From Actinomycetota bacterium (lineage in GTDB: Bacteria; Margulisbacteria; Marinamargulisbacteria; SXXA01), in NCBI GenBank assembly GCA_005791325.1, contig SXXA01000166.1, forward strand, positions 1-10,302: DNA of 10,302 nt. Reading direction: 5' to 3'. This document shows, piece after piece, positions 1-6,183 of the stretch. Below the pieces are notes generated by a model, which saw only the letters and a list, made by a program, of their open reading frames with translations, was not told the DNA's origin and made no database searches. The translations under genes were made by a program, and so were the position numbers. Every line of letters begins with the position of its first letter. Position 1 is the first letter of the stretch.

Positions 1-141
1 AGCGACAACGGCACAGAGCTGCATTCTATTTTGCCTAAAATGAGCCCATTAAATCCTCAGTATTTGACCAAAAAGCAGGGTGTTTTCCAAAAAATATCGG
101 CGTTTGTTGAGCGGTTTAAAGGTGTCGGTGGGCAAATTTAG
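1..141 (+). CDS. C-terminal 46 codons of an unidentified protein (partial)
   Basis: Reading from base 1 in frame 1 there is an open frame to a TAG at 139-141, giving 46 residues ending in FKGVGGQI. The start lies outside the window. I do not recognise the family. The first residues, SDNGTE, resemble the second catalytic Asp motif of DDE (rve) transposases, and a Glu lies 35 residues after that Asp. However, the flanking residues expected in such enzymes are missing and the frame stops nine codons later, so a transposase remnant is only a weak possibility. The tail (QKISAFVERFKGVGG) could form an amphipathic helix. A serine-recombinase remnant follows downstream, so this may also belong to a decayed mobile region. 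Confidence 0.4.
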   Translation, partial: SDNGTELHSILPKMSPLNPQYLTKKQGVFQKISAFVERFKGVGGQI

Positions 142-234
142 ACCATGAAATGAACAAAGATATCGATAAACCCACCCCATTCTATTTCTCCGACCACTGA
201 TGCTTCATCACGACCCATTATCACTGCATTTTCT

Positions 235-582
235 GTGGCCTTGCACGTGAGGTCACAATGGTCGCATCATCAATTTTATTTTTTTAAAGTCAATCGTAGC
301 CTAGACTTAATCAGCCGAATACTCGAATTAGATTCAAAAGCCCGTGAATGGTTCAAAAGTTCGGAAATTGAAGAGAAGCGTCGGATCATCACAATGCGAT
401 TTCAAAACGTGAAAATGGAGGGTGCAACCCTTGTTTTGAAACCCAGAAAACCATTTGATAGGGTCATACAGAATAAAAAACAGTCTGAATGGCTGGGGAG
501 GAAGGATTCGAACCCTCGAATGCCGGGACCAAAACCCGGTGCCTTGCCACTTGGCGACTCCCCAATGATTTCGGGATTATAG
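235..582 (+). pseudogene. Serine recombinase C-terminal remnant running into tRNA-Gln
   Basis: A 115-codon open frame can be read from a GTG at 235. Residues about 19-76 (bases ~289-462) match the extreme C-terminus of large serine recombinases as I know the family. They contain a LISRILELDSKAREWF helix, then EIEEKRRIITMRFQNVK, then a short beta segment and the closing KPFDRV. An intact enzyme has roughly 450 or more residues with an N-terminal resolvase domain and catalytic Ser. None of that is present, and no good ribosome binding site precedes the GTG. From about residue 85 the frame simply translates the antisense of the tRNA gene (WLGRKDSNPRMPG...), and it stops in the tRNA promoter. I infer the decayed end of an integrated element whose recombinase gene faces the tRNA 3' end. 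It could instead be an intact small ORF, but that is unlikely. Confidence 0.65.
490..564 (-). tRNA. tRNA-Gln (anticodon TTG)
   Basis: Read on the complement, the 7-bp acceptor stem TGGGGAG/CTCCCCA, a D-arm, the anticodon stem CCGGG/CCCGG with loop TTTTGGT, and the T-loop TTCGAAT all fold correctly. Loop positions 34-36 give TTG, which reads CAA glutamine codons. The first base U pairs with A72 and the discriminator is G, both typical of glutamine tRNAs. The 3' CCA is encoded in the DNA (490-492). A run of six T on the complement just past the 3' end (about 475-480) may help terminate transcription. The gene is flanked on its 3' side by recombinase remains, which suggests it served as an integration site. 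Confidence 0.95.
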
Positions 583-606
583 CGTAGCTTTCTCTGTTCG
601 AAAAGT
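576..606 (-). promoter_or_regulatory. Promoter of tRNA-Gln
   Basis: On the complement a perfect -10 hexamer TATAAT lies at 581-576, eleven bases before the mature tRNA 5' end. The -35 region is poor: TTCGAA or TTTTCG sits 15-17 bases upstream. The strong -10 and its distance from the tRNA make this the likely start region. Confidence 0.6.
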
Positions 607-818
607 GATGGGCTCTCAACTATCTATCTAAACGGATCGATACCCTCGTTTTGAAATCGTCCTAGATCAACAGTCCGCTGAATTAACTCTCATATTTTTC
701 TAATAAAATTCTCATGATTCCTTTACGGTTGGTGTGATACTATTGCCACATCTGAATTTTGGTGGATTCATTAAACCAACATTTTAGATGATTTTTATAT
801 GTTAGCGAGGTGACTTAC
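583..818 (+). promoter_or_regulatory. Intergenic region with promoter for the repeat-protein gene
   Basis: No gene is seen between the tRNA promoter and the repeat protein. An extended -10 element, TGATACTAT, occurs at 735-743. A poor -35 (TGATTC, 715-720) is spaced 17 bases upstream, which would give a 5' leader of about 70 bases. GAGGTGA at 807-813 is the ribosome binding site for the ATG at 819. Confidence 0.45.
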
Positions 819-1247
819 ATGAAAGCAGTACTAGTCGTATTGTCGTTTGTATTGGCCAGCGTAGTTGTTGTTGAAGCCAACCCAGCTAAGAAATCATTAC
901 AAGCGAACCAAGCCGCTCAAACACAAGCTAAAGCAACCCAAGCTCAAGCACACGGTCAAGCAACCCAAGCTCAAGCACACGGTCAAGCAACCCAAGCTCA
1001 AGCAAACGGTCAAGCAACCCAAGCCCAAGCCAAAGGTCAAGCAACCCAAGCCCAAGCCAAAGGTCAAGCAACCCAAGCTCAAGCAAAAGGTCAAGCAACC
1101 CAAGCTCAAGCCAAAGGTCAAGCAACCCAAGCTCAAGCCAAAGGTCAAGCAACCCAAGCCCAAGCCAAAGGTCAAGCAACCCAAGCCCAAGCCAAAGGTG
1201 CAACCAAGCAAGTAAAAGCACAACAAACCAAGGCACAAGCCTACTAA
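819..1247 (+). CDS. Small secreted Ala/Gln/Lys-rich nonapeptide-repeat protein
   Basis: This 142-residue protein has a clear Sec signal peptide: Met-Lys, a hydrophobic core of about 17 residues (AVLVVLSFVLASVVVV), and a probable cut after VEA before NPAKK. The mature part is almost entirely ten tandem copies of a 9-residue unit, ATQAQA(H/N/K)GQ. The variable position is His in copies 1-2, Asn in copy 3 and Lys in copies 4-10. A short tail rich in Lys and Gln follows. The mature protein is strongly basic, lacks Cys, and is probably extended or helical. I do not know a named family for it. In composition it recalls exported acid-shock or envelope proteins such as Asr, but this is only resemblance. 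I chose ATG 819 over the GTG at 810 because GAGGTGA (807-813) lies at ideal distance and overlaps the GTG. It has its own promoter and terminator, so it is probably a single-gene unit. The function is unknown. Confidence 0.8.
   Translation: MKAVLVVLSFVLASVVVVEANPAKKSLQANQAAQTQAKATQAQAHGQATQAQAHGQATQAQANGQATQAQAKGQATQAQAKGQATQAQAKGQATQAQAKGQATQAQAKGQATQAQAKGQATQAQAKGATKQVKAQQTKAQAY
933..1199 (+). repeat. Ten tandem copies of a 27-bp coding repeat
   Basis: Units begin GCAACCCAAGC and end GGTCAA; the tenth lacks the final CAA. They differ mainly at the variable codon (CAC, AAC, AAA) and at two synonymous third positions (GCT/GCC, GCA/GCC). The near identity at silent sites points to recent expansion or gene conversion. 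The period is a multiple of three, so changes in copy number keep the frame. Confidence 0.95.
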
Positions 1248-1263
1248 TTTTTGTTGTCTTATT

Positions 1264-1291
1264 AACACCCCCGTTATGGGGGTGTTTTTTT
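1264..1291 (+). terminator. Rho-independent terminator after the repeat protein
   Basis: A perfect 9-bp stem, AACACCCCC (1264-1272) with GGGGGTGTT (1278-1286), encloses the loop GTTAT and runs into a seven-T tract. It lies 17 bases after the stop codon. Confidence 0.95.
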
Positions 1292-1523
1292 ATTTAGCCT
1301 TATTTTTTGTATATTATTACGAATGCGTGCTCTATAGAGCCTGATTTTTCTTGCATTTTCTGTCATACTAAAGGCGCCATCAGTCATTTTGAAGGGGTGG
1401 ATTTTGGATGGTTTTGCTTGATATAAATAGGTTCACACTTTTTTAATAATGACGTATCATCTAAATCAGTATAGAACGGATGAAATGATTCCGACTTTTA
1501 ATATTTAAGTTCAGGAGATTTTA
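1292..1523 (+). promoter_or_regulatory. Leader and promoter region of the ilvC operon
   Basis: This gene-free stretch holds a perfect 12-base palindrome, GCTCTATAGAGC (1329-1340), followed by a T-rich tract, which could be an operator or weak terminator. A TATAAA-like -10 (about 1422-1427) has no convincing -35. A possible 12-codon leader ORF (1408-1446) is listed separately. AGGAGA (1513-1518) is the ribosome binding site of ilvC. No T-box or known riboswitch was recognised. Confidence 0.4.
1408..1446 (+). CDS. Possible leader peptide upstream of ilvC
   Basis: ATG at 1408 opens a 12-residue frame, MVLLDINRFTLF, ending with TAA at 1444-1446. GAAGGGG (1391-1397) is a plausible ribosome binding site ten bases upstream. 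Five of the twelve residues are Val, Leu or Ile, the products of the pathway served by the downstream gene, as in known ilv/leu attenuator leaders. No strong terminator hairpin follows: only a 4-bp stem, CGGA/TCCG, before a short T tract. A TATAAA-like element also overlaps the ORF. It may be chance. Confidence 0.25.
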   Translation: MVLLDINRFTLF

Positions 1524-3005
1524 ATGGCAACTCAATTCGGCTCTAAATTATTTACTGAAACGACCATTCAATTGGCCAATACCACTGAAACCATTGTAAA
1601 AGGCGGGCGCCATTTGTTGCCATTGTTGCCACAAGCCTTCCGTGGGATCCAACAAATTGGCGTGATTGGATGGTCGAGTCAGGGACCCGCGCAAGCTCAA
1701 AATTTGAGAGATTCACTGGAAGGAACTGGCATTAAAGTAGTGGTTGGACTGCGTGAAAACTCTACGTCAATACCGTCCGCAGAGCGAGCAGGCTTCACCC
1801 ATGCCAATGGAACCCTCGGCGAGATGATGTCTGTGATTCGGTCTTCCGATTTGGTTTTATTGTTAATTTCAGATGCTGCCCAAGCACAACATTACAAAAC
1901 CATTTTTTCGGCGATTAAGCCGGGTGCAACCTTGGGTTTATCACACGGATTTTTGTTGGGTCATCTTAAATCAGTGGGGGATTTATTTCCATCTTCTATT
2001 AATGTGGTCGCCGTATGTCCAAAAGGGATGGGGCCAAGTGTGCGCAGGCTATATGAGCAAGGCAAATCAATTAATGGGGCAGGGATCAACGCCAGTGTGG
2101 CCGTTCATCAGGATGTGAATGGATTTGCAACGGATATCGCATTGGCTTGGGCCATTGGCTTGGGGTCTCCATTTTGTTTTTATACGACACTTGAAATGGA
2201 ATATCGTTCGGATATTTTTGGGGAACGGGGGATTTTATTGGGTGCCATCCATGGTATTTGTGAAAGCGTATACCGTTGGTTATTGGCCAAGGGTGTGGAA
2301 CCAGAAGATGCATTTCGCCGTACGGCCATGTCCATCACTAAACCCATCTCCCATACCATTTCAAAACAGGGTATTTTGGCGGTTTATGACGGGTTGTCCG
2401 CTTCCGCTAAGGCCCAATTTGAAATGGCATACAGTGCAGCCTATCACCCTGCCTTTGATATTTTATGGGAAATTTATGATGAAGTATCATCAGGAAACGA
2501 AATAAAGTCTGTTATTATGGCCGAAAACCGGTTTAGCCGTTACCCCATGGGTAAGATTGATGGTACCCCCATGTGGGGTGTCGGTGAATCTGTTCGGGCG
2601 ACGAACCCATCTGTCGAGATTGATCCAATTACGGCCGGTATTTATTGTGCCACCATGATGGCTCAAATTGATTTGCTGTTGGAAAAAGGGCATGCTGTTT
2701 CTGAAGTTGTAAATGAATCCGTAATTGAAAGTGTCGATTCTTTAAACCCCTATATGGATTACAAAGGGGTGGCCTATATGGTTGACAACTGTTCCAATAC
2801 CGCACGATTGGGTGCTCGAAAATGGGCCCCACGATTTGATTACATGATATCCCAGCAAACCATCCCCTTATTGGATGAATTGGCATCCCCCAATTCTGAA
2901 TTAATTGCTTTATTCAAATCACATCGAATTCACCAAGCCATTGCGGAGTGTGCTACATTGCGACCATCGGTGGATATTTCTGTTCAACCTGATTTGGTTA
3001 AGTGA
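1524..3005 (+). CDS. ilvC: Ketol-acid reductoisomerase, class II plant-type
   Basis: This cytoplasmic enzyme converts acetolactate or acetohydroxybutyrate to the dihydroxy acids of valine, leucine and isoleucine synthesis, using NADPH and Mg2+. The 493-residue length fits the long class II form. It aligns along its whole length with plant chloroplast enzymes: QIGVIGW.SQGPAQAQNLRDSL near residues 44-65, LSHGF with His141, CPKGMGPSVRRLY at about 165-177, and SDIFGERGILLGA. Metal ligands are visible as Asp230 and Glu234, then Glu398 and Glu402 in NESVIESVDSLNP. The substrate Ser424 sits in VDNCSNTARLG. Arg77, Ser80 and Ser82 are placed to bind the NADPH 2'-phosphate. One oddity is that the middle Gly of the dinucleotide loop (GWGSQG in plants) is Ser51 here. 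ATG 1524 follows AGGAGA. The stop overlaps the next start by 4 bases (GTGA), so translation is probably coupled. Confidence 0.95.
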   Translation: MATQFGSKLFTETTIQLANTTETIVKGGRHLLPLLPQAFRGIQQIGVIGWSSQGPAQAQNLRDSLEGTGIKVVVGLRENSTSIPSAERAGFTHANGTLGEMMSVIRSSDLVLLLISDAAQAQHYKTIFSAIKPGATLGLSHGFLLGHLKSVGDLFPSSINVVAVCPKGMGPSVRRLYEQGKSINGAGINASVAVHQDVNGFATDIALAWAIGLGSPFCFYTTLEMEYRSDIFGERGILLGAIHGICESVYRWLLAKGVEPEDAFRRTAMSITKPISHTISKQGILAVYDGLSASAKAQFEMAYSAAYHPAFDILWEIYDEVSSGNEIKSVIMAENRFSRYPMGKIDGTPMWGVGESVRATNPSVEIDPITAGIYCATMMAQIDLLLEKGHAVSEVVNESVIESVDSLNPYMDYKGVAYMVDNCSNTARLGARKWAPRFDYMISQQTIPLLDELASPNSELIALFKSHRIHQAIAECATLRPSVDISVQPDLVK

Positions 3006-3577
3006 TTGTGGTTCGGCAGTTAGTTGGCTTAATAGGTACCAATGGGGCGGGTAAGTCATATGTATGTCGCTTATTGCAAGAAACTGGTTTTGCAGTGGTT
3101 TCTTTATCCGATCAAGTTCGTTTAGAAGCCAAACGCAGAGGCTACCCACTGACAAGGGATTCATTAACCCAATTGGCCAATGAAATGAAGGCCACTCGTG
3201 GCCAAGATTGTTTGGCCAAAGATATATTTGACGAGGTCAAAGACCAAGATCGGGTGGTATTTGATTCGATTCGCAATGAATCTGAAATTTTGTTTTTAAA
3301 TCATAATGGGGTTGTTTTTTTGGGTATCGATGCCCCCATTGAGCTAAGGTTTCATCGCATTCAACAACGAAATCGCGTGGATGATCAAATTGATTTTACG
3401 ACATTTGTTCAACAAGATTGTCGTGAACGGGATGGATCCAGCAGTGGACAAAACATTACCTTGGCCTTGTCACATTGTGAAACCATTATCTATAACAATG
3501 GGACACAAGATGAATTAAATCAACATGTACGCCAATTTCTTGAACAACAATTTAGTCAGCAAACATGGCGGGGTTAA
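3002..3577 (+). CDS. P-loop kinase, UPF0200 / dephospho-CoA-kinase-like
   Basis: This 191-residue nucleotide kinase-like protein has Walker A GTNGAGKS at residues 12-19. A SDQVRLEAKRRGYPLTRDSLTQLA-type segment follows at about 36-60. FDSIRNESEI, preceded by hydrophobic residues, then gives a Walker B-like strand. A lid region carries RFHRIQQRNRVDD and a C-terminal YNNGT..EL motif. From family knowledge this order (D-x-x-R-x-EAKRRG, then IR-x-x-x-E, then RF-x-R-hydrophilic-DD, then N-x-G-x-x-EL) matches the UPF0200 group best known in archaea, related to dephospho-CoA and dNMP kinases. The substrate cannot be read from the sequence. The GTG start overlaps the ilvC stop, and the 3' end overlaps murA by 13 bases, so it is the middle gene of a coupled operon. 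It could be the cell's CoaE, but the canonical CoaE motifs are not evident. Confidence 0.75.
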   Translation: MIVVRQLVGLIGTNGAGKSYVCRLLQETGFAVVSLSDQVRLEAKRRGYPLTRDSLTQLANEMKATRGQDCLAKDIFDEVKDQDRVVFDSIRNESEILFLNHNGVVFLGIDAPIELRFHRIQQRNRVDDQIDFTTFVQQDCRERDGSSSGQNITLALSHCETIIYNNGTQDELNQHVRQFLEQQFSQQTWRG

Positions 3578-4812
3578 TTGTTAAAGGTGGACAAGAACTA
3601 ACGGGCGAGGTTGTTGCATCGGGTGCAAAAAATGCGGCGCTACCTTTATTAGCCGCTACATTGATGCTAAGGGGTGATACCGTATTACACAATGTTCCCC
3701 ATTTAATGGATGTGGTTACCATGGTTAAAATGCTAAATTCATTGGGGGTTCGAGCTGAATTATTGCGTGGTAATCGGGTCATGATATCCAACACCAAGAA
3801 AGTACGTCATATTGCCCCATATGAATTGGTAACGGCCATGCGGGCTTCTTTTTTTGTGGCAGGGCCGTTGGTGGCCTACACCGGTTTTGCCAAAGTACCA
3901 TTACCTGGTGGATGCTCAATTGGATCGCGCCCCATCGATATTCACTTATCTGCCTTTGAGCAATTGGGAATTACCCATCGCATTGAACATGGTTTTGTTG
4001 AATTACATGCGAAACAATTAATTGCAGGGGTGGTTAAATTGGCATTTCCATCGGTGGGGGCAACAGAAAATGTAATGATGGCCGCCACACTTGCAAATGG
4101 CACTACAACCATTGAAGGGGCGGCATGTGAACCAGAAATTACAGACTTGGCACTATTATTAAATCGGGCGGGGGCTAACATTATAGGTTATGGTACCCCT
4201 ACTATTACCATACAGGGTGTTGAGTCGTTATCCGGAACAGAACATTCCGTCATGCCAGATCGGATTGAGGCGGGCTCTTTGTTATTGGCGGGGGTGATTA
4301 CCGGTGGGGATGTAACCGTTTTAAACTGTGTTCCCAATGATTGTGTGTCCCTATTAGATGCCTTAACACAAACGGGGATTCAAATTGAAACAGGGCCTCA
4401 ATGGATGAGAGCCAAACATGGTACTTCGTTCCGTGGGATTGCGATTGAAACCCAGCCCCATCCCGGTTTCCCCACCGATATGCAAGCTCAATTAATGGCT
4501 TTATTAACCTTGGCTTCGGGTCAAAGTGAAATTAAAGAAAGTATCTTTGAGAATCGCTTTATGCACGCCAATGAATTAATGCGCATGGGCGCCAAAATTA
4601 GGTTGGATAATCGATCGGCCATCATAACTGGGGTCCCTCATTTAACGGGGTGTGAGGTTAAAATGACCGATTTACGGGCAGGTGCCGCTTTAATGTTGGC
4701 CGGCTTAGCGGCGCGGGGTGAAACCCGAATTCATGGGCTCAAGCACCTGCGCCGTGGGTACGATGATTTGCCGGGGAAGCTTCGCTCCTTGGGGGCAACG
4801 ATTATTGAATAA
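3565..4812 (+). CDS. murA: UDP-N-acetylglucosamine 1-carboxyvinyltransferase
   Basis: This cytoplasmic enzyme transfers enolpyruvate from PEP to UDP-GlcNAc, the first committed step of peptidoglycan synthesis. The 415-residue length is normal. Catalytic and binding residues fall almost exactly at E. coli numbering: Lys22-Asn23 in SGAKNAAL, the Cys117 loop PLPGGCSIGSRP (E. coli Cys115), Asp305 in PGFPTDMQAQ, Arg331 in ENRFMHANEL, Arg371 in DLRAGAAL and Arg397 in RRGYDD. The Cys predicts fosfomycin sensitivity, whereas Asp-type variants are resistant. The start ATG lies inside the end of the kinase gene, with no strong ribosome binding site of its own, so expression probably depends on coupled translation. 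Its presence means the organism makes peptidoglycan or a precursor. No terminator is visible after the stop. Confidence 0.97.
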   Translation: MAGLIVKGGQELTGEVVASGAKNAALPLLAATLMLRGDTVLHNVPHLMDVVTMVKMLNSLGVRAELLRGNRVMISNTKKVRHIAPYELVTAMRASFFVAGPLVAYTGFAKVPLPGGCSIGSRPIDIHLSAFEQLGITHRIEHGFVELHAKQLIAGVVKLAFPSVGATENVMMAATLANGTTTIEGAACEPEITDLALLLNRAGANIIGYGTPTITIQGVESLSGTEHSVMPDRIEAGSLLLAGVITGGDVTVLNCVPNDCVSLLDALTQTGIQIETGPQWMRAKHGTSFRGIAIETQPHPGFPTDMQAQLMALLTLASGQSEIKESIFENRFMHANELMRMGAKIRLDNRSAIITGVPHLTGCEVKMTDLRAGAALMLAGLAARGETRIHGLKHLRRGYDDLPGKLRSLGATIIE

Positions 4813-4857
4813 TCGATTACATAAGGGGGAGGTAGTTGTTGACCTTAGAAATGGCAG
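4813..4857. other. Convergent gap between murA and the exporter operon
   Basis: These 45 bases separate the two converging stop codons. No terminator hairpin is present on either strand. A strong ribosome-binding-site-like AAGGGGGAGG (4823-4832) is followed by TTG codons at 4836 and 4839. They open a 60-codon + strand frame to 5018 that runs antisense into the 3' end of the outer-membrane factor gene. Confidence 0.5.
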
Positions 4858-6183
4858 TTATGGTTCGCCAGGTAGGGATGGGTTCCATTTTGACATCCCA
4901 CCCAGTTCAACCTGATATTGAATCATGGCTTTTGCAACAGCCGCCCGTTGACGAATGGAAAGGGCATATCCTGCATGATAATTTGCTTGCGTATCACATA
5001 ATGTGCCAAAATCAATGAGCCCGGATGCAAATTTCATTTCATGTAGGCGTAATAACTGCCGTTGTGAATCGAGGATCGATCGTCCACGCTCTTCAATGGT
5101 GTGACTGGCCAATAATTGTTTTAAGGAAGTCATCATTTTCCGAACCCCTTTTTTAACGGTCGATTCGTAACGCAATTGGGATGCCGTTGCCCCAGCTTTA
5201 GCTGCAGTTGCTTGTGCCGTAATCCGACCAAATGTAAATAAAGGGTAAGTCACATCCAAATTGGCTGACCACCCATTAATCCGGTCCCCAGTATCCAACA
5301 AATGAAATGATCCATAGCTTCCAGAAACCCCGATACTGGGCCAATACGCAGCATTGGCTTCACCTAATTTAGCCACCATGCCTTCCCACACGGATTTACT
5401 GATCTGAACATCTGGACGATTGTTTAATGCCTCAATGGGCTCAGTTAACTCAGGTTCCAAATTAAGTGTGGGCACCCCGTATTCATCCATCGAATTCAAT
5501 TCATTCCATATATCAGGGGCATCAAGTAATTGAATTAACTCGTATTGTGTCGCTTGGGATAGCGCCTCCATTTGGGCCAAGTTTGATCGTAATTGATCGG
5601 TTGTAATGGATAGATGATGCAATAGGGATGGGTCTGCCAATCCAACTTTTACCAAAGATTGGGTTAATGTCTCTTGGGTTTCACGAGCCGTCAGTTCCAA
5701 TTTCATGTGGTGAATCACGCCCATTGTTTCGCGTGCGGTAACCACTGCATTGGCCAGTTCAGCCACCAATTTGAGTTGGCCCTCTTGTTTTTCAGCGTTT
5801 TTAGCATTTAGTAACGCATCTGCGCGTTTCACCTGATTCGATGTTTTGCCAAACCAATCCCAATCCCATTTTAACTGGGCCCCAATTTGTCCGAAAGACG
5901 TCTCTTTAAAAGGAAAATCTCGGATATTGGTACGACTGGCACCAGCGGTTAACTCAATACTGGGCCATTGCATGGCACGTGGCACGGTTGTTTCGGCCTT
6001 GGCTTGTGTTACATCCGCTTCATATGCACGCCAATCGGGGTTGATACCCATTAATCGTGGCACGGCTTGATTAATAATTGGGTCGTTGAGCCGAAGCCAC
6101 CACGAATGGGATAGGGAGGCCGTTAAACAGCTTGGAATCATTCCCGTTAACACGATCAGACCCCACCATCGAAATGCGGTCAT
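4858..6183 (-). CDS. Outer-membrane efflux factor, NodT/TolC family lipoprotein
   Basis: This 441-residue protein should form the trimeric outer-membrane duct of the exporter encoded upstream in the same operon. The N-terminus has a hydrophobic segment (about 6-17) ending in IPSC, a tolerable lipobox with Cys19 as lipid site. Next come the NodT-type start of the mature protein (WWLRLNDPIINQAV) and two repeats of the OEP domain. Marker motifs are NRPDV (about 258-262), the following EANAAYWPSIGVSGSYG, and YPLFTFGR. Long amphipathic helices rich in Ala and Gln match the periplasmic tunnel. Its ATG overlaps the stop of the membrane-fusion gene (ATGA, 6180-6183). The tail after QVELGG is extended by a short MSKWNPSLPGEP. 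Confidence 0.9.
   Translation of the reverse strand: MTAFRWWGLIVLTGMIPSCLTASLSHSWWLRLNDPIINQAVPRLMGINPDWRAYEADVTQAKAETTVPRAMQWPSIELTAGASRTNIRDFPFKETSFGQIGAQLKWDWDWFGKTSNQVKRADALLNAKNAEKQEGQLKLVAELANAVVTARETMGVIHHMKLELTARETQETLTQSLVKVGLADPSLLHHLSITTDQLRSNLAQMEALSQATQYELIQLLDAPDIWNELNSMDEYGVPTLNLEPELTEPIEALNNRPDVQISKSVWEGMVAKLGEANAAYWPSIGVSGSYGSFHLLDTGDRINGWSANLDVTYPLFTFGRITAQATAAKAGATASQLRYESTVKKGVRKMMTSLKQLLASHTIEERGRSILDSQRQLLRLHEMKFASGLIDFGTLCDTQANYHAGYALSIRQRAAVAKAMIQYQVELGGMSKWNPSLPGEP

Noticed and set aside
1..141. Transposase catalytic motif SDNGTE with a Glu 35 residues later
   Set aside because: The surrounding residues do not fit an rve domain and the frame ends nine codons after the Glu; spacing may be coincidence.
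933..1199. CRISPR array from regular direct repeats
   Set aside because: The 27-bp units are contiguous with no spacers and are translated in frame.
865..1268. Long open frames in other frames and on the complement over the 27-bp repeats, giving Leu/Gly/Cys-rich or Lys/Pro-rich proteins
   Set aside because: They arise because the repeat period is a multiple of three, so any stop-free frame stays open. Only the frame from 819 has a ribosome binding site and signal peptide.
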